Source: Silanimonas sp044377035 (GTDB lineage Bacteria > Pseudomonadota > Gammaproteobacteria > Xanthomonadales > Xanthomonadaceae). From it: 64,000 nt of DNA. How positions within the stretch are numbered: position 1 is the stretch's first letter; every line of letters begins with the position of its first letter. This document shows, piece after piece, positions 26,539-37,076 of the stretch. The notes under the pieces are model-generated. The model searched no databases. It was not told the DNA's origin and worked only from the letters and a program-made list of their open reading frames with translations. The stretch covers positions 124,001-188,000 of the forward strand of contig NZ_JBILJW010000001.1 of the NCBI RefSeq assembly GCF_044377035.1. The letters run 5' to 3'. The position numbers and the translations under genes are program-made.

Positions 26539-28077
26539 TCAGGCCTTGCGCAGCTTGCTGTTGCGGAAGCCGTAGAAGAAGTAGATCAGGAAGCCGAGCA
26601 CGGTCCAGCCCGTCATCACCTGCCAATGGTCGGCGAACGGCTGGATGAACAGGTACAGGCACGAGATCACGGCGATCGGCACCACCAGCCACACGCCCCA
26701 CACGCGGAACGGGCGGGCCAGTTCCGGACGGGTGTAGCGCAGGATCAGGACGCCGGCCGAGACGGTGGCGAAGGCGAGCAGGGTGCCCATCGAGACGAGG
26801 TCGCCGAGGAAGCTCAGCGGCAGGAAGCCGGCCATCACGGCCGCGAAGATGCCCACGATGATGGTGCCGACGTAGGGCGTGCCGTACTGCGGGTGCACCT
26901 TCTCGAAGGCCTTGGGCAGCAGGCCGTCCTGCGCCATCGCGTAGAAGATGCGCGGCTGGCCCATGAGCATGACGAGGATCACCGAGCTCAGGCCGGCGAT
27001 GGCGCCGATCTCGACGATGTGCTTCAGCCACTCCAGCTGCGGGTAAGCCTGCATCGCCGTGGCGATCGGCTTCGAGGTGCCCAGCTCGGTGAAGGGCAGC
27101 AGGCCCGTCATCGTGGCGGCCATCGCGATGTACAGGATGGTGCAGAACACCAGCGAACCGAGGATGCCGATCGGCATGTCGCGCTGCGGGTTCTTGGCTT
27201 CGCCGGCGGCGGTCGAGACGGCGTCGAAGCCGATGTAGGCGAAGAACACCACGGCGGCGCCGCGGATCACGCCATCCATGCCGTACTGGGCGTGGCCGGC
27301 GGTTTCGACGGTCGGCGGGATCATGGCGATCGCGCTCGGGTCGGTGGCGCAGGCCGCGACCAGCTTGGCCGCGAGTTCGGCGCTGAGCAGGCCGCCGCTC
27401 TTGGCGACGGCCGTGCAGGCGTTCCAGTTCTCAGGGTTGATGAACTGGAAGGCGAAGCCCAGGAACAGCACGATCACGGTGACCTTGATGAACACGATCA
27501 GCGCGTTCACCCAGGCGCTCTGGGTGATGCCGCGGTAGCAGAGCGCGCTGATGGCCGCCACGATCAGAACGGCCGGCAGGTTCAGCGTGGCGCCGGTGCT
27601 GACGAAGCTCTTGGTCTCGGCGACGAAGGTGTAGGGGGCCTGCGAGAGCGCGTCGGGGAAGGCCATCCCGAAGGTCGAGAGGAAGCTGTTGAGGTAACCC
27701 GACCAGCCCACGGCCACCGTGGAGGCGGCGAACAGGTATTCGAGGACAAGGTTCCAACCGATGAACCAGGCCACGACCTCGCCCATCGTGCTGTAGGTGT
27801 AGGAGTAGGCCGAGCCGGACACCGGCATCATCGCCGCGAACTCCGCGTAGCAGAGGCCGGCGAAGGCGCAGGCGAGGCCGGCCATCACGAAGCTCAGCAT
27901 CACGCCGGGGCCGGCGTAGTTCGCCGCTGCGGTACCCGTCATCACGAAGATGCCCGCGCCGATGATCGCGCCGATGCCGAGCAGGAACAGCTGGCGTGCG
28001 CCGAGCACGCGCTTGAGGCCAGTGTTCGCGAAGGCGTTCGCGTCGACCGGCTTGATGGCAAACAATTGGTTGAGCAT
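26539..28077 (-). CDS. APC-superfamily amino acid permease (CAT/YfnA-like)
   Basis: 512 residues, about 12-14 membrane helices. LGIGAIIGAGIFVMTGTAAANYAGPGVMLSF and LCYAEFAAMMPVSGSAYSYTYSTMGE are signatures of the cationic amino acid transporter branch, and FFAYIGFDAVSTAAGEAKNPQRDMPIGI is the helix 6 region. The loop after NPENWNACTAV is about 40 residues longer than in typical bacterial members and holds two cysteines (NACT and AACAT) that could form an extracytoplasmic disulfide. It precedes the AdiC-like permease; substrate is unknown. Confidence 0.87.
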   Translation of the reverse strand: MLNQLFAIKPVDANAFANTGLKRVLGARQLFLLGIGAIIGAGIFVMTGTAAANYAGPGVMLSFVMAGLACAFAGLCYAEFAAMMPVSGSAYSYTYSTMGEVVAWFIGWNLVLEYLFAASTVAVGWSGYLNSFLSTFGMAFPDALSQAPYTFVAETKSFVSTGATLNLPAVLIVAAISALCYRGITQSAWVNALIVFIKVTVIVLFLGFAFQFINPENWNACTAVAKSGGLLSAELAAKLVAACATDPSAIAMIPPTVETAGHAQYGMDGVIRGAAVVFFAYIGFDAVSTAAGEAKNPQRDMPIGILGSLVFCTILYIAMAATMTGLLPFTELGTSKPIATAMQAYPQLEWLKHIVEIGAIAGLSSVILVMLMGQPRIFYAMAQDGLLPKAFEKVHPQYGTPYVGTIIVGIFAAVMAGFLPLSFLGDLVSMGTLLAFATVSAGVLILRYTRPELARPFRVWGVWLVVPIAVISCLYLFIQPFADHWQVMTGWTVLGFLIYFFYGFRNSKLRKA

Positions 28078-28157
28078 CCCGAGATCCCCTGGGTGGTGCG
28101 GTGTGGAACAAGCTGGAGTGTCGCCGCCCGATTCCCCTGGAACGCGGGCAACGGCGA

Positions 28158-28187
28158 ACCATACCCGGGGCAGTCACGGGGCGGCAA
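28158..28187 (-). promoter_or_regulatory. Possible promoter of the permease operon
   Basis: On the minus strand TTGCCG (28182-28187) and TATGGT (28158-28163) are 18 nt apart and lie 80 nt before the first permease ATG. Moderate match to a sigma-70 promoter. Confidence 0.35.
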
Positions 28188-28207
28188 TACATTCCCTTCA
28201 CGTCGGC

Positions 28208-28213
28208 GATAAT
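28208..28213 (+). promoter_or_regulatory. Possible -10 element of the NUDIX gene, giving a leaderless transcript
   Basis: GATAAT ends 6 nt before the NUDIX ATG. No convincing -35 box or ribosome-binding site is visible. If functional, transcription would begin at or next to the start codon. Confidence 0.3.
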
Positions 28214-28219
28214 GGTGCG

Positions 28220-28765
28220 ATGGACCCGAAGATCGCCGAATTCATCGACAGCCTGGCGCGATATGCGCGGACCTGTCCCGAACATCGCTCATTGGCGGAC
28301 GATTACGCCGGATTCGCGGCCCTTGCGCCCGACGTCTTCACCCGCGCGCACCTCGCGGGGCATTTCACTGGCTCGGCCTTCGTGGTGTCCGCCGACGGTG
28401 AGCGGGCGCTGCTGCTCCACCACGCCAAGCTCGACCGCTGGCTGCAGCCGGGCGGCCATGCGGATGGCGAGATCGACCTCGCGGTCGTCGCCCTGCGGGA
28501 GGCGGAGGAAGAGACCGGCCTGTCCGGGCTGGTGGTGGAGCCGGCCATCTTCGACCTCGACCGCCACGGCATCCCGGCCCGCGGCGCGGAGCCGGAACAC
28601 TGGCACTGGGACGTCCGCTTCGTGGTGCGCTGCACCAGCGGCGAGACGCCCCGGATCAACAGCGAATCCCGCGCCTTCGCCTGGCGGGCCATCCGGGACT
28701 TCGCCGGCGACGGGTCGCTCGACCCGTCGATCCGGCGGATGGCGGCGCGCTGGCTCGCGCGCTGA
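28220..28765 (+). CDS. NUDIX hydrolase
   Basis: 181 residues. The NUDIX box appears as GGHADGEIDLAVVALREAEEETGL near residues 75-100, with the metal-binding REAEEE intact; the spacing between the first Glu and REAEEE is eight residues instead of seven, as in some members with a GGH start. Such enzymes cleave nucleoside diphosphates linked to another group; the substrate is not predictable. The N-terminal 45 helical residues precede the fold. The ATG at 28220 begins a clear protein, while upstream in-frame sequence crosses the promoter region. Confidence 0.85.
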   Translation: MDPKIAEFIDSLARYARTCPEHRSLADDYAGFAALAPDVFTRAHLAGHFTGSAFVVSADGERALLLHHAKLDRWLQPGGHADGEIDLAVVALREAEEETGLSGLVVEPAIFDLDRHGIPARGAEPEHWHWDVRFVVRCTSGETPRINSESRAFAWRAIRDFAGDGSLDPSIRRMAARWLAR

Positions 28766-28768
28766 GGC

Positions 28769-29332
28769 TCAGGCGCGGCCGCTGAACTCGCCCGTCGCGG
28801 TGTTGATCAGCACCTTCTCGCCATTGCTGATGTACTCCGGGACCATGATCTCGACACCGGTGCTGAGCTTGGCCGGCTTCGGGCGCTTGGTGGCCGTGCC
28901 GCCCTTCATTTCCGGCGGCGTATCGACCACTTCCAGCGTCACCGTGGCCGGCAGCTGCAGCGCCACCGGCGCGTCGTCGATGGTCTGGATGTAGCAGCCG
29001 GTGAGGCCGTCGGTGATGTAGCCCGCGGCCTCGCCGATCGCCTCCGGGTCCAGCGTGTACGGGGTGTAGTCCTCGTCGTCGAGGAATACGAAGGCCTCGC
29101 CGTCCTTGTACGAGAAGCTGGCCGCGCGGCGCACCAGGTCGACTTCCTTCAGTTCGTCGTCGGAGCGCAGCGACAGGTCCAGCTTGGTGCCGCCGGGCAC
29201 CGAGTACATCGTGAAGCGGAAGGTGACGTTGCCGCCGCGCGCCTGCGGAGAGCTGCGCTCGATGTCGCGGATCTGGTACACGGTTCCGTTGTGATCAACA
29301 ACGTTCCCCTTCTTGATTTCGAAAGCCTTCAT
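28769..29332 (-). CDS. efpL: Elongation factor P-like protein EfpL (YeiP)
   Basis: 187 residues, three-domain EF-P paralogue. The tip loop reads SSPQARGGN with Arg32 in place of the modified Lys of true EF-P, matching E. coli YeiP/EfpL (SPTARGA), which relieves ribosome stalling at proline-rich and some other motifs without modification. FSYKDGEAFVFLDDEDYTPYTLD and ATLSTG-like KLSTGVEIMVPEYISNGEKVLINTATGEFSGRA are family-typical. It starts 9 nt after the stop of the SDR gene, so the two are probably co-transcribed. True efp is not in this window. Confidence 0.92.
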   Translation of the reverse strand: MKAFEIKKGNVVDHNGTVYQIRDIERSSPQARGGNVTFRFTMYSVPGGTKLDLSLRSDDELKEVDLVRRAASFSYKDGEAFVFLDDEDYTPYTLDPEAIGEAAGYITDGLTGCYIQTIDDAPVALQLPATVTLEVVDTPPEMKGGTATKRPKPAKLSTGVEIMVPEYISNGEKVLINTATGEFSGRA

Positions 29333-29341
29333 GGGATGCCC

Positions 29342-30112
29342 TTATTTCGGCTGCATGCGGATGGCGCCATCGATGCGGATGGTTTCGCCGTTGAGGTAGC
29401 GGGTCTGGAGGATGAAGCCCACGGTTTCCGCGAACTCCTCCGGCTTGCCGAGGCGCGACGGGTAGGGCACCTGGGCGCAGAGGCTCTGGTACACGGCCTC
29501 GGGCATGCCATCGACCATCGGGGTGTGGAACACGCCCGGGGCGATGGTCATGACGCGAACGCCGATGCGGGCGAATTCGCGGGCCATCGGCAGGGTCATG
29601 CCGACCACGCCGCCCTTGCTGGCCGCGTAGGCGGCCTGACCGATCTGGCCCTCGTAGGCCGCGACAGACGCGGTGTTGACGATGACGCCGCGCTCGCCGT
29701 CTTCACCCGGCTCGTTGCCTTGCATCAGCGCCGCCGCGGCCTTGGCCACGTTGAAGCTGCCGACGAGGTTCACCATCACCGTGGTGGCGAAGGTCGAAAG
29801 CGGCATCGCGCCTTCCTTGCCGAGCACGCGGCCCGCCCCGAGGATGCCGGCGCAGTTGATCGCGGCGTTCAGGCCGCCCATCGCGTCCTTCGCCGCCTGC
29901 ACGTTGGCCGCCACGCCGGCCTCGTCGCTGACGTCGGTGCGGAAGAAGTGCGCGTTGCCGGCGCCGAGTTCGGCCACGGCGGCCGCGCCGCGCTCGGCGT
30001 TGACGTCGAACAGGGCGACCTTGCCGCCGTTCGCCACGAGGAATTTCGCCACGGCGAAGCCGAGGCCGGAGGCGCCGCCGGTGACGACGGCGCGGACATG
30101 GTTCAGATGCAT
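29342..30112 (-). CDS. Short-chain dehydrogenase, 3-hydroxyacyl-CoA dehydrogenase type-2-like
   Basis: 256 residues. VTGGASGLGFAVAKFLVANGG is the NAD-binding glycine motif, INCAGIL the NAG-equivalent, and NTASVAAYEGQIGQAAYAASKGGVVG carries Ser, Tyr and Lys of the active site. IAPGVFHTPM and PSRLGKPEEFAETV resemble mammalian HSD17B10 and bacterial homologues, which oxidise 2-methyl-3-hydroxybutyryl-CoA in isoleucine breakdown and other short 3-hydroxyacyl-CoAs. The ATG at 30112 directly precedes the Rossmann fold; longer in-frame sequence upstream is Arg/Pro-rich antisense of the HD-GYP gene. Fits the branched-chain catabolism seen elsewhere here. Confidence 0.9.
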   Translation of the reverse strand: MHLNHVRAVVTGGASGLGFAVAKFLVANGGKVALFDVNAERGAAAVAELGAGNAHFFRTDVSDEAGVAANVQAAKDAMGGLNAAINCAGILGAGRVLGKEGAMPLSTFATTVMVNLVGSFNVAKAAAALMQGNEPGEDGERGVIVNTASVAAYEGQIGQAAYAASKGGVVGMTLPMAREFARIGVRVMTIAPGVFHTPMVDGMPEAVYQSLCAQVPYPSRLGKPEEFAETVGFILQTRYLNGETIRIDGAIRMQPK

Positions 30113-30213
30113 GGGGGTGCTCCGGAAAAGACGCCGGATTTTAACCGAGCCCGCTGCCCGGCCGTGGGCTTCCCGGGCACACTGGCGCCATCGCGTCGAG
30201 GTCGGGAGGGGGC

Positions 30214-31584
30214 ATGGAGCGGATCGCGGTCGAGCGCCTGCGGGTGGGGCTGTGGGTGTCGATGGAGAACGTCCCCGGCACTGGCTTCCTGTTGCGCAGC
30301 GAAGCACAGATCGCCACCTTCGCCCAGGTGGGCGTGAGCCACGTCTGGCACGAGCCGGAGCGCAGCGAGGTGGCGCCCTTGCCGGAGCCCGAGTCCGTGC
30401 CCGAGCCCGAGCCGGTGCCTGACGACCGGCCGGGCCTTGCGCCTGCGGACGGAGGCGGCTTCGAGGCGGTGTCCGGCCCGACCATCGCCGGCGGCGGCAT
30501 CGAGATCGTCGCGGCGGCCGAACCCGAGCGGATCGAGGGCGGCGCGGTCGAGCGTGGCGCCCGTGTGTCGGGCTTCGACGACGAGCCAGCGACGGCACCC
30601 CCGACCGACGCGCTCGACGCGCAGCGGCAGAGCCTCGACCGCTGCGAGCGCCGCTTCAGCGCGGTCTCGAAGGCGTTCCGCAATGTGCTGCAGAACGTCC
30701 GCGCCCAGCCCGAGGAGGCGCGCGCCATCGCGGAGGTCGAAGTCGGCGGCATGGTGCGCGCGGTGCAGCAGGAACAGGACGTCGCCATCCGCCTGCTCTC
30801 GGAAAAAGCCGGCCAGGAGACGGCGCTGCATGCCATCAACGTGTCGGTGCTCTCGGTGCTGCTCGGACGGGCCATGGGCCTCGACGACGCGATGATCGAG
30901 GCCATCGGCGTGGGTGCGCTGCTGCATGACGTCGGCAAGATCGAACTGCCGGACGTCATGCGCGGCAAGGCCGACTCGCCGAACCCGACGGAACGCCGCA
31001 TGTTCCAGAGCCACGTCGAGCACAGCCGCAGCCTTGCCGAGAAGATGGGCCTCGGGGAGGCCGCGGCGGCGATCGTCGCCCAGCATCACGAGGCCAGCGA
31101 CGGCAGCGGGTATCCACAGGCACTGAAGGGCGAGGCCATCCACCCGGCCGCGCGCGTGGTGGCCCTCGTGAACCACTACGACAACCTGTGCAATCCGCCG
31201 AACCCGATCCACGCGCTGACGCCGCATGACGCGATCGCGGCGGTCTACCGGAAGACGAAGGAGAAGTTCGACGTCGCCGCCCTGAACGCCTTCGTCCGGA
31301 TGATGGGCATCTACCCGCCTGGCTCGGTGCTGCACCTCTCCGACGGCCGCTTCGCACTGTCGGTGGCGGTCGACCCCGCCAACGCGATGAAGCCGAAGGT
31401 GCTGATCCACGACCCGGCCGTGCGGCCCGAGGATGCGCTCATCGTGCCGTTGGCCGAGCATCCGGAGCTCTCGATCCAGCGGGCCATCAAGCCGATGGCC
31501 CTGCCGCGTGCGGCCTTCGACTACCTCCAGCCGCGCAAACGCACCAGCTTCTTCATCGAATCGAAGGCCCGGCGTTTCGGCTGA
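30214..31584 (+). CDS. HD-GYP domain cyclic-di-GMP phosphodiesterase
   Basis: 456 residues. N-terminal DUF3391-like segment (VERLRVGLWVSMENVPGTGFLL), then a low-complexity Pro/Glu/Ala stretch to about residue 130, then the HD-GYP domain. LLHDVGKIELPDVMRGK (about 236) is the HD metal site, MFQSHVEHS and QHHEASDGSGYPQ (about 290) complete the HD-GYP signature. It should hydrolyse c-di-GMP to pGpG or GMP in the cytoplasm. No receiver domain or membrane segment. Counterpart in function of the GGDEF protein encoded 13 kb upstream, though not linked to it. Confidence 0.93.
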   Translation: MERIAVERLRVGLWVSMENVPGTGFLLRSEAQIATFAQVGVSHVWHEPERSEVAPLPEPESVPEPEPVPDDRPGLAPADGGGFEAVSGPTIAGGGIEIVAAAEPERIEGGAVERGARVSGFDDEPATAPPTDALDAQRQSLDRCERRFSAVSKAFRNVLQNVRAQPEEARAIAEVEVGGMVRAVQQEQDVAIRLLSEKAGQETALHAINVSVLSVLLGRAMGLDDAMIEAIGVGALLHDVGKIELPDVMRGKADSPNPTERRMFQSHVEHSRSLAEKMGLGEAAAAIVAQHHEASDGSGYPQALKGEAIHPAARVVALVNHYDNLCNPPNPIHALTPHDAIAAVYRKTKEKFDVAALNAFVRMMGIYPPGSVLHLSDGRFALSVAVDPANAMKPKVLIHDPAVRPEDALIVPLAEHPELSIQRAIKPMALPRAAFDYLQPRKRTSFFIESKARRFG

Positions 31585-31600
31585 GCGGCGTGGCGCTGGC

Positions 31601-32467
31601 TCAGAGCGCCCGCAGGTAGAAGCGGTTGCAACCGAAGTGGCCGGTGGCCCCCATGGCCTGCGTGATCCGCTGGAAGCCGGCGCGCTCGTAAAGCGCCTGC
31701 GCCGCGTCCATGCCGGTGAGCGTCTCGAGATAGCACTGGCGGTAGCCGAGGCGCCGCGCGGCATGCAGGCAGCGGGCGATCAACGCCGTGCCGGCACCGA
31801 GGCCGCGGAGGCCGGGCTTGAAGTACATCTTGCGCAGCTCGCACACGCCCTCGACGCCATCGAGGGGCGCGATGCCGCCGCCGCCCAGCACGGTGCCGGC
31901 GACTTCGACGACGAAGTAGGCCGCGCCGGAGCGCGCATAGGCCGCATGCATGGCCGCCACTTCGGCATCGTGGATGGCAAAGCCCGGGCCATCGGCGCCG
32001 AACTCCGGCATGACGCTGCGGATGATGTCGGCGACGGCAGCATCGTCGGTCGACCGCATCGGGCGCATCACGAAGCGCGCCGCGTCCTCGATCTGGCTCA
32101 GGTCGGCCTTGCGCACCCAGCCGGCATCGCCCTTCGCCGAGTAGCACCAACGCCAGCCGCCCTGGTCGTCGCCGACCAGAAGCCGCTCACCCGGCGTCAG
32201 CGCCAGTTCGCGGGCGTCGTAGTCGGCGATCGCGACGGCCGAAGCGGGCAGGGCATCGAGCGATTGGCCCTCGCCAAGTTCAAAGGCGTGGCGTAGCACC
32301 CAGCCTTCGCCGCCCTCGGGCGTCACGCCCCAGTGGAAGTCGGGCCACTCGTCGTCGTTGCGCGTGATCGTCAGCGCCGTTCCGGCGTGGAATGCGATCG
32401 GGTGCTCATACGTCGGGCGCCGGCCGGCATAGGCCACGGCCGCGCGGAGTCGTTCATTGCTTTGCAC
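31601..32467 (-). CDS. GNAT acetyltransferase with two N-terminal SH3-like domains
   Basis: 288 residues. Residues about 15-125 contain two SH3-like repeats (TYEHPIAFHAGTALTI ... WGVTPEGGEGWVLRHAFEL and AIADYDARELALTPGERLLV ... CYSAKGDAGWVRKADL). From FVMRPMRSTDDAAV a GNAT domain follows with acetyl-CoA motif MYFKPGLRGLGAGTALIARCL and the C-terminal LYERAGFQRI. SH3 plus GNAT is an uncommon fusion; the SH3 part may bind a protein or ligand. It starts with a GTG 14 nt inside the 3' end of mvaB, so it belongs to the leucine catabolic operon. Substrate unknown. Confidence 0.78.
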   Translation of the reverse strand: MQSNERLRAAVAYAGRRPTYEHPIAFHAGTALTITRNDDEWPDFHWGVTPEGGEGWVLRHAFELGEGQSLDALPASAVAIADYDARELALTPGERLLVGDDQGGWRWCYSAKGDAGWVRKADLSQIEDAARFVMRPMRSTDDAAVADIIRSVMPEFGADGPGFAIHDAEVAAMHAAYARSGAAYFVVEVAGTVLGGGGIAPLDGVEGVCELRKMYFKPGLRGLGAGTALIARCLHAARRLGYRQCYLETLTGMDAAQALYERAGFQRITQAMGATGHFGCNRFYLRAL

Positions 32468-33358
32468 GGTTCACCTTGCTCATGGAATCGCGGCCCAGCA
32501 CCGACGACAGCCAGCGGCCGGTCGTGATGAGCGCATCGAGGTCGACGCCGTGGGCGAAGCCCATCCCGTCGAGGAGGTAGACGATGTCTTCGGTGGCGAC
32601 GTTGCCACTCGCGCCCTTGGCGTAGGGGCAGCCGCCGGTGCCGGAAACGGCGGCATCCACCACGCGCACGCCGGCCTCGAGGCAAGCGGCGACGTTGGCG
32701 ACGGCCTGCCCGTAGGTGTCGTGGAAGTGCACGGCCAGAGCGTCGATCGGTACCTCGCCAGCCACGGCTTCGAGCATGGCGCGCGCCTTGCGCGGCGTGC
32801 CGACGCCGATGGTGTCGCCCAGCGAAATCTCGTAGCAGCCCATCGCGTGCAGGGCCTTGGCCACGCGCACGACCTCGGCGACTGGCACCTCGCCCTGATA
32901 GGGGCAGCCGAGCACCGTCGAGACGTAGCCGCGCACGGCCACGCCGTCGCGTTTCGCCGCTTCGAGCACGGGCGCGAAGCGTTCCAGCGATTCGGCGATG
33001 CTGGCGTTGATGTTGGCCTTGCTGAAGGCCTCCGAGGCCGCGCCGAAGATGGCGATCTCGGTCACGCCGACGCTCCGCGCGCGCTCGTAGCCCTGCAGGT
33101 TCGGCACCAGCACCGGGTAACGCACGCCCTCGCGCTGCGCGACGCCGGCATAGACCTCGGCAGCGTCGGCCATCTGCGGCACCCACTTCGGGCTGACGAA
33201 GGCCGTCGCTTCGACGGTGCCGAGGCCCGTGGCGGCAAGCTTTTCGATCAGCGCGATCTTGTCGGCGGTGCCGACCAGCGCTTTCTCGTTCTGCAGGCCA
33301 TCGCGCGGGCCGACCTCGACGATGCGAACGACGTCGTTGGTCACCGTGGCGGCCGTGC

Positions 33359-33362
<4 letters not shown>
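32454..33362 (-). CDS. mvaB: Hydroxymethylglutaryl-CoA lyase
   Basis: 302 residues, TIM barrel. It cleaves HMG-CoA to acetoacetate and acetyl-CoA, last step of leucine catabolism. VGPRDGLQNEKALVGT holds the metal/catalytic Arg-Asp, AVHFHDTYGQAVANV the metal His residues, and GTGGCPYAKGASGNVATEDIVYLLDGMG the active-site Cys loop. The ATG overlaps the mccA stop (ATGA). Equivalent to liuE of Pseudomonas. Confidence 0.95.
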
Positions 33363-35361
<1,999 letters not shown>

Positions 35362-35362
<1 letters not shown>

Positions 35363-35886
35363 CACTCGCCGTCCCAGTAGCCGAGGTTGTCGGCTTCGCG
35401 GTTGCGCAGCCGGATGGCCTGCGGCACGCCGTGCTCGTCGCGGCCGAGATGGTGCGAGGCGCCGGTCTTGCCGGAGTCCGGGTACTGGTAGAGGTCGGGG
35501 GAGATCATCGTGCTCACGGCGAGGTAGCGCAGCGTCGTGCTGGCCGAGGTGTTGCGGATCTGGTGGGCCGTTTCCGGCCCGCCGACGGGGCAGGCGATCA
35601 CGTCGCCCACGCGCAGCGGATAGCGCTCGGCGCCGACGCGCAGTTCGCCTTCGCCTTCGAGCACGAGGAACATCTCCTCGTTGCCGTAGTGGTTGTGCGC
35701 GGGGAAGGCGGCTTTGCCGGGCGGCACGATCGTCACGTTGTAACCCAGCTTCTGCGCGCCGATGCGGGGCGAGATCGGGGCCACCATGGCGCCTTGGTAT
35801 TTCTCCGGGCTTTCGTCCGGCGGGGCCGTGATCAGGCGCGGCGTGAGCGCATCGAGGTTGATGACCGGGCAGGGGCGCTCGCTCAT
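35362..35886 (-). CDS. Cupin-domain protein within the leucine catabolic operon
   Basis: 174 residues. The two cupin motifs are present: PAHNHYGNEEMFLVLEGEGELRVG (His, His, Glu metal ligands) and GDVIACPVGGPETAHQIRNTS (the last His). This should be a single-domain metal-binding beta barrel; the tail (YPDSGKTGASHHLGRDEHG) is also His-rich. Function is unknown; cupins act as dioxygenases, isomerases or sensors. It lies 3 nt after liuC and overlaps mccA, so its expression is tied to leucine breakdown. Confidence 0.78.
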
Positions 35887-35889
35887 GGC

Positions 35890-36678
35890 TCAGCCCACCC
35901 AGCGCGGCGCGCGCTTGTCGAGGAAGGCGCCCAAGCCTTCCTGGCCTTCCGGCGAGACGCGCAGGCGGGCGATCAGCTTGGCGTTCTCCGCGTCGATGCG
36001 CTCGGCGTCCTCGCGGGCCATGCCGCCCATGCGCAGGGCCAGCGTCTTCGCTTCCGCCTGCGCGATGGGGCCGCCTTTGCCCAGCCAGTGCAGCTCGCGG
36101 TCGACGGCGTCATCGAGCTCGCCGGCCGGCACGCAGCGATGCAGAAGCCCGATGCGCGCGGCTTCCGGCGCTTCGAAGACTTCCGCTGTCTGGAAGAGCT
36201 TGCGGGCTTGGCGTGCACCGATGGCGGCCACGACGTAGGGCGAGATCACCGCCGGCACGAGACCGAGCTTGGCTTCCGACAGCGAGAACTTCGCGCCTTC
36301 GACGGCGATGGCGATGTCGCAGCAGGCCACGAGCCCGACGCCGCCGCCGTAGGCCGAGCCGTTGACGCGAGCGATCGTCGGCTTCGGAAAAAAGTTCAGC
36401 GTGCGCATGAGCCGCGCGAGTTCCAGCGAGTCGGCCAGGTTCTCTGCTTCGCTGGCCTTGGCCATGCCGCGCATCCAGTGCAGGTCGGCGCCGGCCGAGA
36501 AGGTGCTGCCTTGGCCCGTCAGCACGAGGGCGCGCACCGAAGCGTCGGCGGCCAGCGCGTCGAGCATGGTGTTCAACGCGCCGATGAGGCCGGCATCGAA
36601 AGCGTTGTGGACCTCGGGGCGGGCCAGGGCCAGCCAGGCGACGGCGCCGCGCCGCTGCAGGTCGATGGGATGGGACAC
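35890..36678 (-). CDS. liuC: Methylglutaconyl-CoA hydratase (enoyl-CoA hydratase family)
   Basis: 262 residues, crotonase fold. It hydrates 3-methylglutaconyl-CoA to HMG-CoA. AWLALARPEVHNAFDAGLI, SAGADLHWMRGMAKASEAEN (oxyanion-hole region) and ARVNGSAYGGGVGLVACCDIAIAVEGAKFSLSEAKLGLVPAVISPYVV (the two catalytic Glu positions) are typical of the LiuC branch. GTG start with GGAGG four bases upstream. First gene of the operon liuC-cupin-mccA-mvaB-GNAT, divergent from feoA. The specific substrate is inferred from context. Confidence 0.88.
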   Translation of the reverse strand: MSHPIDLQRRGAVAWLALARPEVHNAFDAGLIGALNTMLDALAADASVRALVLTGQGSTFSAGADLHWMRGMAKASEAENLADSLELARLMRTLNFFPKPTIARVNGSAYGGGVGLVACCDIAIAVEGAKFSLSEAKLGLVPAVISPYVVAAIGARQARKLFQTAEVFEAPEAARIGLLHRCVPAGELDDAVDRELHWLGKGGPIAQAEAKTLALRMGGMAREDAERIDAENAKLIARLRVSPEGQEGLGAFLDKRAPRWVG

Positions 36679-36793
36679 GCGTCCTCCGGAAGGGGGGATG
36701 GCTCCGGCCGACGCCGGAAAGCCTTCGATTCTAGCGACTGCGCCTGCCTCCCCGACGCTCGCGGCGGGGTCGGCTCCCTGTGAGGGAAATGTC

Positions 36794-36813
36794 TATAATG
36801 AGAACGGTTCTCA
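36794..36813 (+). promoter_or_regulatory. feo promoter -10 box with overlapping Fur box
   Basis: TATAAT (36794-36799) is immediately followed and overlapped by TGAGAACGGTTCTCA (36799-36813), an exact 7-1-7 inverted repeat of the Fur-box type. Iron-loaded Fur bound here would block the promoter, so feoAB should be induced by iron limitation. No good -35 is visible. A second effect on the divergent liu operon is possible because only 146 bp separate the start codons. Confidence 0.85.
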
Positions 36814-36824
36814 AGGACCCGCTC

Positions 36825-37076
36825 GTGACCCTTCTCGATTTGCCGCCCGGCAGCACCGCCACCGTCGCCGCCGTCCACGATGTGCAGGCCAACGATGCCA
36901 TCGCCCGGCGCCTCCGCGAACTCGGCTTCGTCGCCGGAGAGCCGGTGCGCGTGGTGACGCGCGGCCCCTTCGGCGGTGATCCGCTGCTGGTGCAGATCGC
37001 CGGCACGCGCTTCGCGTTGCGTCGCGTCGAAGCCGCCCGCGTGCAGCTGGTTCCGGAAGCCGGGGCGACGCCGTGA
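36825..37076 (+). CDS. feoA: Ferrous iron transport protein A
   Basis: 83 residues, small SH3-like protein needed for FeoB activity. TLLDLPPGSTATVAAVH, IARRLRELGFVAGEPVRVV and GTRFALRRVEAARVQLV match FeoA. The GTG at 36825 is chosen: AAGGA lies 7 nt upstream, while the longer in-frame starts (36780 and 36798) would place the coding region across the -10 and Fur box. The stop overlaps the feoB ATG (TGATG). Confidence 0.92.
   Translation: MTLLDLPPGSTATVAAVHDVQANDAIARRLRELGFVAGEPVRVVTRGPFGGDPLLVQIAGTRFALRRVEAARVQLVPEAGATP

Noticed and set aside
36780..36824. Earlier GTG/ATG starts for feoA.
   Set aside because: They would place the start upstream of or inside the -10/Fur box; GTG 36825 has AAGGA in front and fits FeoA length.
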